Below, one piece after another: positions 42,431-50,350 of a stretch of 64,000 bases of DNA. A program made the position numbers and the translations under genes. Numbering within the stretch: position 1 is the first letter of the stretch; each line of letters starts with the position of its first letter. The notes beneath the pieces are model-generated. The model saw only the letters and a list, made by a program, of their open reading frames with translations. It was not told the DNA's origin and did no database searches. The stretch comes from JAJPHF01 sp035293805 (GTDB lineage: Bacteria; Chloroflexota; UBA6077; JAJPHF01), in contig DATGMD010000087.1 in NCBI GenBank assembly GCA_035293805.1, positions 1 to 64,000 on the forward strand, in the 5' to 3' direction.

Positions 42431-43732
42431 GTGGAGACGACGTTCTACAACGAGGCGCTGGAGACCGCCGATCGCGCCACGCTGGAAGCGCACCAGCTTG
42501 CCCGCCTGCGCGCGCTGCTCGACACGCTGCTGGTGCAGAACCCGTTCTACGGCCCGCGTCTGCGCGCCGCCGGCGTGGCCCACGGCGCCGACCTGGGCAC
42601 GCTCGCCGACCTGTCGCGTCTCCCGTTCACGCGCAAGGCGGAGCTGGTGGCCGACCAGGAGGCCCACCCGCCCTACGGCAGCAACCTGAGCTTTCCGCAG
42701 ACCGCGTACACGCGGCTGCACCAGACCTCCGGCACGACCGGGCGGCCGCTGCGGCTGCTCGACACGCCGGAGAGCTGGGACTGGTGGCTGCGCTGCTGGG
42801 GCTACGTCTATCGCGGCGCCACCATCGGCCCGGACGATCGGATCTTTGCCGCCTTCTCGTTCGGGCCGTTCATCGGCTTCTGGACGGCGTTCGAGGCGGG
42901 CCAGCAGCTCGGCGCGCTGGTGATCGCGGGCGGCGGCCAGACGTCCGAACAGCGCCTGCAGACGCTGCTCGACAACGAGGCGACCGTGCTGGTGTGCACG
43001 CCAACCTATGCGCTGCGCCTGGCCGAGGTGGGGCGCGAGCAGGGCCTCGACGTGAGCCGCTCCCACATCCGCGCCACGGTCCACGCCGGCGAGCCGGGCG
43101 CCAGCATTCCCAGCACCAAGCGGCGCATCGAGGAGCTGTGGGGCGCGCGGTGCTACGACCACGCGGGGGCCACCGAGGTGGGCGCGTTCGGCTTCGAGTG
43201 CCAGGCGCAGCCCGGCGGCATCCACGCCAACGAGGGCGAGTTCATCGTCGAGATCCTCGACCCGCAAACGCAGCGGCCGGCCGACGAGGGCGAGCTAGTT
43301 ATCACGAACCTGGGCCGCGCCGGCTCGCCGGTGCTGCGCTACCGCACGGGCGACCGCGTGCGCTGGCAGGCGGGCGCTTGTCCGTGCGGTCGCACGTTCC
43401 GCCGGCTGGAGGGCGGCATCCTCGGCCGCGTCGACGACATGCTGACGGTGCGCGGCGTGAACGTGTTCCCGAGCGCCATCGAGAACCTGGTGCGGCGCTT
43501 TCCGGCGGTCGACGAGTTCGCCGTCGAGGTGTACCAGGAGCGGGCGATGGACGAGATGGAGCTACAGCTCGAGGTAGCCGACGCGCGCCCCGAGGAGGTG
43601 TGCGAGGCGGTGGCCCGCGAGGTCTGGGTGGCGCTCGGCTTCCGCCCGCGGGTGCGTCCCGTCCCCGCCGGCACCCTCCCCCGCTTCGAGCTAAAGGCCC
43701 GCCGCGTCCGCGACCGCCGCGCGAAGGCGTGA
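42431..43732 (+). CDS. paaK: phenylacetate--CoA ligase family protein
   Basis: This 433-residue adenylate-forming enzyme of the PaaK group activates phenylacetate or a related aromatic acid to its CoA thioester. RLHQTSGTTGRPLRLLDT is the phosphate-binding loop (S-G-T-T-G), WDWWLRCWGYVYRGATIGPDDRIFAAFS follows, then CYDHAGATEVGAFGFECQAQPGGIHANEGEFIVEI (adenine and Mg region). LRYRTGDRVRW carries the family's Asp, followed by CPCGRTF and GRVDDMLTVRGVNVFPSAIE. Length and start fit the family. I chose the GTG at 42431, after GGAGGGGCTC; the frame opens 115 codons earlier inside the divergent gene. The true substrate could differ. Confidence 0.9.
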   Translation: METTFYNEALETADRATLEAHQLARLRALLDTLLVQNPFYGPRLRAAGVAHGADLGTLADLSRLPFTRKAELVADQEAHPPYGSNLSFPQTAYTRLHQTSGTTGRPLRLLDTPESWDWWLRCWGYVYRGATIGPDDRIFAAFSFGPFIGFWTAFEAGQQLGALVIAGGGQTSEQRLQTLLDNEATVLVCTPTYALRLAEVGREQGLDVSRSHIRATVHAGEPGASIPSTKRRIEELWGARCYDHAGATEVGAFGFECQAQPGGIHANEGEFIVEILDPQTQRPADEGELVITNLGRAGSPVLRYRTGDRVRWQAGACPCGRTFRRLEGGILGRVDDMLTVRGVNVFPSAIENLVRRFPAVDEFAVEVYQERAMDEMELQLEVADARPEEVCEAVAREVWVALGFRPRVRPVPAGTLPRFELKARRVRDRRAKA

Positions 43733-43766
43733 CCCCTCTTCTTGGGGGTGGGGGTCTGGCCCGTGC

Positions 43767-43772
43767 TATAAT
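43767..43772 (+). promoter_or_regulatory. extended -10 promoter element for rpsF-ssb
   Basis: TGC-TATAAT fits the extended -10 pattern (TGn TATAAT). TTGGGG at 43742-43747 is a possible -35 with a 19-bp spacer. The leader would run about 130 nt to the TTG start of rpsF. Confidence 0.5.
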
Positions 43773-43906
43773 TCGGCGGTGCTGTAAGCAGGACCGCTTT
43801 GTCGTGCTGCGTTCCCGATGCGGCCGACCGCGCGGCCAGAAGATCGCCTTTCTGCTCTCGCCGCCAGCACCGCAACGAGGGCATACCCAGAGAGAGGAGG
43901 TGTCAT

Positions 43907-44248
43907 TTGCGGGAGTACGAGCTGATGTTCGTGCTCACGCCGGAGCTGCAAGAGGACGGAGTGACGGCGGCGACGGAGCGAGTGACTTCGCTCATCACCA
44001 ATCGGGGTGGCGAGGTCACCAAGGTCGACACGTGGGGGCGCCGCCGCATGGCGTATCCCATCCGCCACCAGCTTGACGGCCTCTACACGGTAATGCGGTT
44101 CCGGCTGGACGCTAACCTGACCGACGAGCTTGATCGCAACCTGCGGCTCGCCGAGCCTGTGCTGCGCCATCTGATCGTCCGTGCCGAAGAAGTGCCTGCG
44201 CCCAGGACTATACGACGTGTGAGTGTGGTGGAAGAGCCGAAGGAGTAA
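43907..44248 (+). CDS. rpsF: 30S ribosomal protein S6, TTG start
   Basis: This 113-residue primary 16S-rRNA-binding protein of the small-subunit platform pairs with S18. MREYELMFVLTPELQEDGV is the usual S6 start, followed by RGGEVTKVDTWGRRRMAYPIRHQLDGLYTVMRF, the conserved core. The true start is a TTG at 43907: the first codons (TTG CGG GAG TAC GAG) give the canonical M-R-E-Y-E, and AGGAGGTG lies 5 bp upstream. An ATG seven codons downstream would cut off strand 1, and the frame further upstream is not S6-like. It is followed 5 bp later by ssb. Confidence 0.95.
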   Translation: MREYELMFVLTPELQEDGVTAATERVTSLITNRGGEVTKVDTWGRRRMAYPIRHQLDGLYTVMRFRLDANLTDELDRNLRLAEPVLRHLIVRAEEVPAPRTIRRVSVVEEPKE

Positions 44249-44253
44249 CGAGG

Positions 44254-44682
44254 ATGGCCCTGTGCAAGGCAACGCTGATTGGCAACGTCGGGCGGGACCC
44301 CGATATGCGGTACACCCAGGCTGGCAAGCCCGTGGTGAACTTCTCGGTGGCCTGCAACCGCGTTGGGCCGCCGGCCGCGGACGGGGGCGAGCGGCGGGAG
44401 GAGACGGAATGGTTCACCGTCGTCTGCTTCGGTCGGTTGGCCGAAGTGGCGAGTAACCTGGTCTCCAAGGGCAGCAAGGTCTTCGTCGAAGGACGCATCC
44501 AGACCCGCAGCTACGAGGCGCGTGACGGCCAGACGCGCTTCGTCGTCGAGGTCGTCGCTAACGAGCTGCAGATGCTCAGCCCGCGCCAACCGCGCGAGAT
44601 GGGTGAGCCGGGGATGGCTGGGATGGCGCCGGTGGCGGTCGGCGTGGCGGATACCGACAACCTGGACGATGTCCCGTTCTAG
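44254..44682 (+). CDS. ssb: single-stranded DNA-binding protein
   Basis: This 142-residue OB-fold protein coats single-stranded DNA in replication and repair. MALCKATLIGNVGRDPDMRYTQAGKPVVNFSVACNR, EETEWFTVVCFGRLAEVASNLVSKGSKVFVEGRIQTR and a C-terminal acidic tip DTDNLDDVPF, which recruits partner proteins, are all present. The linker is short and Met/Gly/Pro-rich. The stop of rpsF lies 5 bp upstream and the genes are likely one operon, as in many bacteria (rpsF-ssb-rpsR). Confidence 0.96.
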   Translation: MALCKATLIGNVGRDPDMRYTQAGKPVVNFSVACNRVGPPAADGGERREETEWFTVVCFGRLAEVASNLVSKGSKVFVEGRIQTRSYEARDGQTRFVVEVVANELQMLSPRQPREMGEPGMAGMAPVAVGVADTDNLDDVPF

Positions 44683-45084
44683 CCCTCTGTCGGCCGTGTG
44701 CGCGGGGACTGGACGCCTAACCGTCCCGGCCCGCGCGAGCTGCTGAGCCAAACCGTGGTGCGCCACGCGGCCGGGGCGTGCCCCGCCGCGTGGCATCGTT
44801 CCCGAGGCGATGCCTCCTCAGTTGCCGGTGCGCCGTGGGGCTGACACCCCCGACGGCGCGAGCGGGGGCCATGGGGCCACCAGCGTGCAGCCCGCCCGGC
44901 GCGTGCAGAGTTCCGCCACAGGGCGTAATTCGACCTGACGCGCTGCATGCCACGCCGCGACTGAGGGCCGCGAGTCGCCCGCCCAGAGCGAGTTGCCGTG
45001 GGGGCCTGGTATTCGCCCCCGCCCAGCGCGCCGGAGCGGCGCTAGTCGCCATCGGGGTGATGGAAGAGAAGGAGTAGGAGACCG
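44683..45084 (+). other. 402-bp gap between ssb and rpsR with strong hairpin
   Basis: In most bacteria ssb and rpsR are nearly contiguous. Here no convincing gene separates them. 44762-44794 folds into a bulged hairpin (GCCACGCGGC pairs with GCCGCGTGGC, inner GGGGC with GCCCC). It could be a terminator or attenuator between ssb and rpsR, or a binding site for autoregulation by an S6-S18 complex. A short open frame (44778-45077) has no recognisable features. Confidence 0.5.
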
Positions 45085-45636
45085 TTGACCGAGACTGAGA
45101 TCCAAACCGCCCCTGCTGCCGCGCCGCCGCCTGAGGCGCCCGCGGCCCCGGCACCCCCCGCTGCCCCGCCGGCGACGGCCGCGGCGCCCGCGGCGACCGC
45201 GCCCGAAGGTGCCGCGGCTCCCGCCCCGCCCGCGGCCGCTCCGGGCGCGCCTGCCCCGTCCGCCCCCGGCGTAGGCCCTGCTCCAGGCGCCGCCCCTGCC
45301 CCGGGCGCTGGTCCCGGCCCGCGCCGCCCGATGGGCGACCGCCCGCCCGGCGGCCCGCGTCGCAGTGGCGGCCGGCGCGAGTACCGCGGCCGGTACACGC
45401 CGCGCCGCAAGGTCTGCACATTCTGCGCGGACAAGATTCCCGTTGTGGACTACAAGGACGTCGGGCGCCTGCGCCGCTACCTGTCCGAGCGCGGCAAGAT
45501 CGAGCCGCGCCGCAAGACCGGCACCTGCGCGCGCCACCAGCGCGCCCTGGCAACGGCGATCAAGCGCGCGCGCCACGTGGCGCTGCTGCCCTTCACCGGC
45601 GAGCACATGCGCATCAGCGGCCTGTCGGTCCGCTAG
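45085..45636 (+). CDS. rpsR: 30S ribosomal protein S18 with long Ala/Pro-rich N-terminal extension
   Basis: The last 75 or so of 183 residues are a normal S18: PRRKVCTFCADKIPVVDYKDVGRLRRYLSERGKIEPRRKTGTCARHQRALATAIKRARHVALLPF. The Cys pair CTFC and the later Cys of GTCARHQR fit the zinc-binding (C+) form of S18. Residues 1-100 or so are a low-complexity extension of Ala, Pro, Gly and Glu, turning basic near its end (RRSGGRREYRGRY), more than doubling the usual size. The start is a TTG at 45085 after GGAGTAGGAGACCG, with no better start downstream. The extension should project from the platform of the small subunit; its role is unknown. Confidence 0.9.
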   Translation: MTETEIQTAPAAAPPPEAPAAPAPPAAPPATAAAPAATAPEGAAAPAPPAAAPGAPAPSAPGVGPAPGAAPAPGAGPGPRRPMGDRPPGGPRRSGGRREYRGRYTPRRKVCTFCADKIPVVDYKDVGRLRRYLSERGKIEPRRKTGTCARHQRALATAIKRARHVALLPFTGEHMRISGLSVR

Positions 45637-45713
45637 CGGCGGGCCCGTACCCTGGCGCCGGGGCACGCAACGGCGTATAACTGCCTTGCGCGCTCGACGT
45701 GAGAGCACTCATC

Positions 45714-45745
45714 AGAGGGCGTCCGCTATCACGCGGGCGCCTTCT
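45714..45745 (+). terminator. hairpin after rpsR
   Basis: AGAGGGCGTCCGC pairs with GCGGGCGCCTTCT (45733-45745), with two G-U-type mismatches, over a 6-base loop, and is followed by a T-containing stretch (CTGTCTCATTCG). Confidence 0.45.
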
Positions 45746-45786
45746 CTGTCTCATTCGTCAATCCTAAATGATCCAGGGCGGAGCAG

Positions 45787-47034
45787 ATGAGCCAACAAGC
45801 ACCCGTCGCCAAGCCTCCCAAGGCCCCCCGCGCCGCGAAGCCCAAGGAATCGAAAAGCGCGGCCGTGCGCGCCGCGCTCGCCAACCCGTCGAAGCGCCAG
45901 CTGACCAAGTGGCAGCGCGAGCGCCGGCAGAAGCGTCTCGTGCTCTACTCGGCCGTGGCGCTGGTCGTGCTCGTCGCGCTGGTGCTGGCGTTTGGATACT
46001 GGCGCGAGCTGATCGCGCGGCCAAACGAGCCGGCCGCCGAGGTTGGCGACCAGGTCATCCCGCTCGGCGCCCTCGCCCTGCGATTGCACCCGCAACTGGT
46101 CGCCATCGACAACGAGATGGCGCGGCTGCAGAGCCAGAACGCCCCGACCAGCTCGGGCACCAATCCCGCGTCGCAGCAGCTCCAGATGCTCGTCAGCCAG
46201 CGCATCGGCGCGGCGGACCAGGTGCTGGGCGACATGATCGACGACGAGCTGATCGCGCGGGAGGCGGAGCGGCGGGGCATCACGGTGGCGCCCGCCGAGA
46301 TCGACGCTCGTATCAGCAGTGACATGGCGAAGCAGAAGGCGTTGGCCGCCGGCCCCGCGCCCACGCCAGCCGCCGGCCCGGCCGATGGCCCCGCGCCGAC
46401 CCCGACGCCTCCGCCCACGCTTACCGCCGAGGACCAGCAGGCGACCTACCAGGACTTCCTGAGCCGCGTCAACTTCACCGACGAGCAGTATCGCCGCTAC
46501 GTGGAGGCGCAAGTGCTGCGCGACAAGCTGCGCGACTCGCTGAGCGCCGACATTCCGACGACCCAGGAGCAGGTCCACGCGCGCCGCATCACGCTGAGCA
46601 GCCAGGAAGACGCGACGGCCGTGCTGGCGCAGCTCCGCTCGGGCGAGGCGACCTTCGAGGACCTGGCGCGCGACAAGTCGAAGGACCTGACCAGCCAGTC
46701 GCAGGGCGGCGACCTGGGCTGGCTGCCGCGGGGCATCGAGTCGGCGCAGTTCGACGACCAGGCGTTCCGCCTCGGCGTGGGCGAGCTGGGCGACGCGGTC
46801 ACCACGCCGCAGGGGTGGGAGATCATCCAGGTGCTGGAGAAGGGTCAGCGCGCCCTCACGCCCGAACAGCTCGACCGACTGAAGAGCAAGGCGTTCAACG
46901 ACTGGCTGAACGCCGCCCGCAACGACGGCTCGGTGCGCCGCGAGCTGGACAAAGACAAGCGCGACTGGGTGATGCGCCAGGCGAGCGGCGGTCGCAGCAG
47001 CGCCACCGCCGCCGGCCAGCCGTCCGGCTTCTAG
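45787..47034 (+). CDS. parvulin-type peptidylprolyl isomerase, membrane-anchored (PrsA/SurA-like)
   Basis: This 415-residue foldase has a basic cytoplasmic N-terminus (KRQLTKWQRERRQKR), then one transmembrane helix (LVLYSAVALVVLVALVLAFGYW, residues about 51-72), leaving the rest outside. A SurA-type N-terminal chaperone region follows, with a Pro/Ala-rich insert (about 185-215). The rotamase domain is at about 265-360, with VHARRITLSSQEDATAVLAQLRSGEATFEDLARDKSKDLTSQSQGGDLGWLPRG and FRLGVGELGDAVTTPQGWEIIQV. It helps exported proteins fold. Start at 45787 supported by GGCGGAG. It lies after the ribosomal cluster. Confidence 0.9.
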   Translation: MSQQAPVAKPPKAPRAAKPKESKSAAVRAALANPSKRQLTKWQRERRQKRLVLYSAVALVVLVALVLAFGYWRELIARPNEPAAEVGDQVIPLGALALRLHPQLVAIDNEMARLQSQNAPTSSGTNPASQQLQMLVSQRIGAADQVLGDMIDDELIAREAERRGITVAPAEIDARISSDMAKQKALAAGPAPTPAAGPADGPAPTPTPPPTLTAEDQQATYQDFLSRVNFTDEQYRRYVEAQVLRDKLRDSLSADIPTTQEQVHARRITLSSQEDATAVLAQLRSGEATFEDLARDKSKDLTSQSQGGDLGWLPRGIESAQFDDQAFRLGVGELGDAVTTPQGWEIIQVLEKGQRALTPEQLDRLKSKAFNDWLNAARNDGSVRRELDKDKRDWVMRQASGGRSSATAAGQPSGF

Positions 47035-47055
47035 CGCCCCGCGCCGGCCCTCGCT

Positions 47056-47098
47056 TCACCCCTTCTCCCGATCAGGAGAGGGGGTGGGGTATGGGGCC
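47056..47098. repeat. GC-rich palindromic repeat fragment, copy R4
   Basis: CACCCCTTCTCCCGATCAGGAGAGGGGGTGGGGTATGGGG lies between two converging genes (given as a single marker; arms CCCCTTCTCC and GGAGAGGGGG). It is a short relative of the other GC-rich hairpin repeats and may also serve as a bidirectional terminator. Confidence 0.5.
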
Positions 47099-47121
47099 TC
47101 TTGCGCAGCGCCGCGGAGAGG

Positions 47122-48870
47122 TTAGCGCGCGCTGACGGTGGGGCTGGGGGCGGCCCGGGGAGCGGGGCTGCTGACGATGAAGCGGGCCTGCTGCACCGTC
47201 CAGACGCCCGAGAGGGCGCTGTGGGCGCGCACGTACAGCGTGTGGACGCCGCTCGGCACGTCGGCCGTCAGGCTGAACCCGGCGTTGGCGAAGCCGCCCC
47301 GGTCGAGCACGCGCGCCACGTCGGGCCGCGCCAGCCCCGCGAGCACCGGCCCGAGCGCCCGGCCCTGGTCCGGCGGGCCGTCCAGATAGGCCTCGATCTG
47401 GTCGACACCAGTGCCGCTATCGGCCCGCGTGTCCACCGCCCAGCCGTTCACCGTCAGCGCCCCCTGCACCACGGCGTCGGGCGTGGGCGCCTCCAGCGTG
47501 AGCTGGAGATCGGCGGTGCGGCTCCCCGGCAGGCTCGCCGCCTTGGCCACCGCGCGCTGCACGTTCACGCGCCCGTAGCCGTAACGGTCGTCGCGGCCGG
47601 GCGGGCCGAGGTCGTCGGCCGTCTCGAAGAGGATCGACTCTACCTGGTCGCGCGTCAGCGTCGGGTTCGTCGACCACATCAGCGCGGCCGTGCCCGAGAC
47701 GTGCGGCGCGGCCATTGAGGTGCCGACCTCGTAGTTGTAGCCCGGCTGGCCGATGGGCGAGTCGAGCGCGGGCGGCCAGGTGCTCAGGATGTAGTCGAGC
47801 GGGTTCGCGCGACTGCTGCCCCCCACGCCGCCCGGGGCGGTGAGCTGCACGTAGTCGCCCGTGTTCGAGTACGGCGCCACCTCGCCGTTCGCGCCGAGCG
47901 CGCCCACGGCGACGACGCCGGGCAGCGCCGCGGGAAAGAATGGGGCGTTCAGCGTATCGCAGCCCTCGTCGCGGTACGAGGCCACCTCGCCGCAGTTGCC
48001 CGCCGCGGCGACGAGCAGCAAGCCGCGATCGCGCGCGTCGGCGACCGCGCGGCGCACCGTCTGCGAGTCGTCCAGGCCGCCCAGACTGAGGTTGATGATC
48101 TTCGCATCGTGCTCGGTCGCCCAGCGGATGCCGTCGGCGGCGGCCACGATCGAGGCATCGCCGAAGCGATCGGTGATCTTGATGGGCATCAGGCGCACGG
48201 CCCACGACAGCCCCGCCACGCCCACGCCGTTGTTGCCGAGCGCGCCGATCACCCCTGCCACGTGCGTGCCGTGGCCGATGTCGTCCTGCGTGTTGCTATT
48301 GCGCTCGCGCACGTTGCGGCCGGGCACGACGCGGCCCTGCAGGTCGGGATGCGACGGGTCGATGCCGCTGTCCAGCACCGCCACCACGACGTCGGCGCCA
48401 CCAGTGCCGATGTCCCAGGCCTCGGGCGCGTGGATCTGCCGCATGTTCCACTGACTGCTGAACAGGGGATTGTTCGGCGTGCTGAGCAGGTGGTAATGGC
48501 GATTGGGCTCGACGAACTCGACGCGCGGATCGGCACGCAGCGCGGCCAGCGCGCTCGCCACCGCACCATCGGCCACGCGGTAGCGGTCAACGCCGAGGTC
48601 GTCCAGCCGCCCCAGGTACGCGAGCGCGGCGGGCAGCCCTGCCGCGTCGCCGGGGCCGGGCGCTTGGCCGGCCCGCCAGCCCACCAGCACCTCGGCGGCC
48701 CCCGCCGGGGCGGCGACGTCCTCGCCAGGGTTGCTCCCCGACGGCGTGGGGGAGCCCGCTTGGCCGACGAGCAGGAGGGCCAGTAGCAGCCACAGCAGCG
48801 CGGCCAGGCGCAAGCCGACAGCCCGAGACGGGCCTGGGGAGGCGGGAACTTGTAGTCGCCAGCGTGTCAC
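47122..48870 (-). CDS. subtilisin-like serine protease (S8), secreted
   Basis: This 582-residue exported protease has a signal peptide (LRLAALLWLLLALLLVGQAG). A propeptide of about 100 residues is followed by the S8 catalytic domain: Asp in VVVAVLDSGIDPSHPDLQG, His in DDIGHGTHVAGVIGA, oxyanion Asn in VAAAGNCG and Ser in VGTSMAAPHVSGTAALM. After it lies a C-terminal beta domain of about 120 residues (LQLTLEAPTPDAVVQGALTVNGWAVD onward), which looks like an accessory binding domain. GTG start. It ends facing the parvulin gene. Confidence 0.92.
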   Translation of the reverse strand: MTRWRLQVPASPGPSRAVGLRLAALLWLLLALLLVGQAGSPTPSGSNPGEDVAAPAGAAEVLVGWRAGQAPGPGDAAGLPAALAYLGRLDDLGVDRYRVADGAVASALAALRADPRVEFVEPNRHYHLLSTPNNPLFSSQWNMRQIHAPEAWDIGTGGADVVVAVLDSGIDPSHPDLQGRVVPGRNVRERNSNTQDDIGHGTHVAGVIGALGNNGVGVAGLSWAVRLMPIKITDRFGDASIVAAADGIRWATEHDAKIINLSLGGLDDSQTVRRAVADARDRGLLLVAAAGNCGEVASYRDEGCDTLNAPFFPAALPGVVAVGALGANGEVAPYSNTGDYVQLTAPGGVGGSSRANPLDYILSTWPPALDSPIGQPGYNYEVGTSMAAPHVSGTAALMWSTNPTLTRDQVESILFETADDLGPPGRDDRYGYGRVNVQRAVAKAASLPGSRTADLQLTLEAPTPDAVVQGALTVNGWAVDTRADSGTGVDQIEAYLDGPPDQGRALGPVLAGLARPDVARVLDRGGFANAGFSLTADVPSGVHTLYVRAHSALSGVWTVQQARFIVSSPAPRAAPSPTVSAR

Positions 48871-48946
48871 GGTCGTCCTACGCGCTACTGTTAGGCGTAG
48901 TATGGGATACGCGTGGGGGCATTCGCCAGCGATGCGAACCTGCCTA

Positions 48947-49040
48947 CCCCCGGTCCCCTCACAATGTGGGAAGGGGGAGAAGGACGGGGCCGGGATGGCT
49001 CCCCCCTTCCCTCTCGGGGTTAGGTCCGGGAGTTAGGTCG
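48947..49040. repeat. GC-rich palindromic dispersed repeat, copy R5
   Basis: CCCCCCTTCCCTCTCGGGGTTAGGTC (about 48999-49025, marker only) shares the CCCCCCTTCCC and TTAGGTC features of the elements at 7030-7071 and 34461-34503. A second TTAGGTC follows at 49032-49038. Confidence 0.5.
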
Positions 49041-49041
49041 C

Positions 49042-50175
49042 CTATCCCGGGTCGCGGAAGGCGAGCCAGTTGGCGTACACGCGCTCCAGCCAGTAGTCGC
49101 TCAGCGGGTCGCCGAACCCATAGTAGCCCTGCACGCGCGTCCAGAAGTCGCCGCGAACGACGTCGAGCTTGTCGCGCAGCACACGCGCGCCCAGCAAGAT
49201 GTTGTTCTGCGGGTCCCAGGCGTCGTCGATGCTGACGCCGCGTCGCTCGGCCTCGTTTGGCATCACCTGCATCATGCCGATGGCGCGCTCGTAGCGGCCG
49301 GCATGGCCGATCCACGTCCAGGCGCCCACCGCGTCGGGCCGGCCGCCGCTTTCCTGCTGCATGATCGCGGCGATCAGGTCCGGATCAATTTGGTACACCT
49401 TAGCCGCGTGCAGGATCTCGGGGTAGAAGCGCGCGATCTGGGGCGGCCAGCGCGCCGGCGCGCCGTCGGAGGGCGCGTCGGGCACGACGCGCGGCGCGGG
49501 CGTCACGCGCTCGACCGCCGCGGGGGCACGGCTCAGCAGCCGCCACTGGCTCGCGAACTGGGCCACGGTGGCTTCCCCGGCGGCTAGCTCGCGGTAGGTG
49601 CGCACGGCCACCAGCACCGGGTCCTCGTCGGGCAGCACCACCTGCACCGCGGCCAGCGGCGTGTCCTGGTCGCTGCGGAAGCCACTCGGGAACGCGCGGT
49701 CCATCGCGTCCACGACCGTGCCGACCGCGGCCACCACCGCCTGCTGCACGGCGTCCGCGTCGCCGAGCGTTACGCCCGGCTCCCAGCGGACCTGGAGCAC
49801 GGGACCAACGGCGGTGGTCGCGCCCCAGGCCGCCGCCGCCGTGCCGCCCAGGGTCGGCAGCGCGTGCCGCACGGCGTCGATCAGCCGGGCGTTCTCGGCC
49901 ATCTCGGGGGGCGGCGCGTCGGCCACGGCGACGGGCGTGGGCCGGCCGAGCCCCGCGTCGGCGAACAGTGGCGAGTCGGGCGCGCTAGCGCTAGGCGACA
50001 TCGTGCCGGGTGCGCCGGCCCGCACCACCATCGGGGCGCCGAGCGGGGCCTGGTCGCCCGGCTGCCAGGTCACGGTGCTCGCGCTCGGCGGCGGCGTGGC
50101 CGCTCGCTGGAGGGCGTCGGCTGGCTGGAGCAGCAGCAGCAGGGCGAGCAGGCACAGCGGCAGCCACGACGACAA
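49042..50175 (-). CDS. lytic transglycosylase (SLT domain), exported
   Basis: This 377-residue murein-cleaving enzyme has a leader SWLPLCLLALLLLLQPADA. A Pro/Ala-rich region without clear folds follows (to residue about 230). The C-terminal SLT domain has IDPDLIAAIMQQESGGRPDAVG (catalytic Glu in Q-Q-E-S-G), GMMQVMPNEAE (G-L-M-Q equivalent), DAWDPQNNILLGARVLRDKL and WLERVYANW. It should cut peptidoglycan glycan strands with formation of anhydro sugars. The start is an unusual TTG at 50175 with GGAGG 10 bp upstream. It lies upstream of the subtilisin gene on the same strand. Confidence 0.88.
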   Translation of the reverse strand: MSSWLPLCLLALLLLLQPADALQRAATPPPSASTVTWQPGDQAPLGAPMVVRAGAPGTMSPSASAPDSPLFADAGLGRPTPVAVADAPPPEMAENARLIDAVRHALPTLGGTAAAAWGATTAVGPVLQVRWEPGVTLGDADAVQQAVVAAVGTVVDAMDRAFPSGFRSDQDTPLAAVQVVLPDEDPVLVAVRTYRELAAGEATVAQFASQWRLLSRAPAAVERVTPAPRVVPDAPSDGAPARWPPQIARFYPEILHAAKVYQIDPDLIAAIMQQESGGRPDAVGAWTWIGHAGRYERAIGMMQVMPNEAERRGVSIDDAWDPQNNILLGARVLRDKLDVVRGDFWTRVQGYYGFGDPLSDYWLERVYANWLAFRDPG

Positions 50176-50350
50176 GTCGGTACACCCTCCTGTGGATCGT
50201 GCGTGCGCGCCGCGCGGTTCCCGCCCCGCGCGCGGCCGGACGGAGGTAAGAGGCGGGCGCCCGCCTCGCCGCAGTATCCCGTCTGCCGGCGACGCATGTC
50301 AAGAACCGCACAGGCGCGGACGTGTCACAATACGCGACGGCGCCGCAAAG

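Noticed and set aside
44778..45077. 99-residue open frame between ssb and rpsR
   Set aside because: Arg/Pro/Ala-rich, no domain, no ribosome-binding site, and it runs through the hairpin. It looks like non-coding leader.
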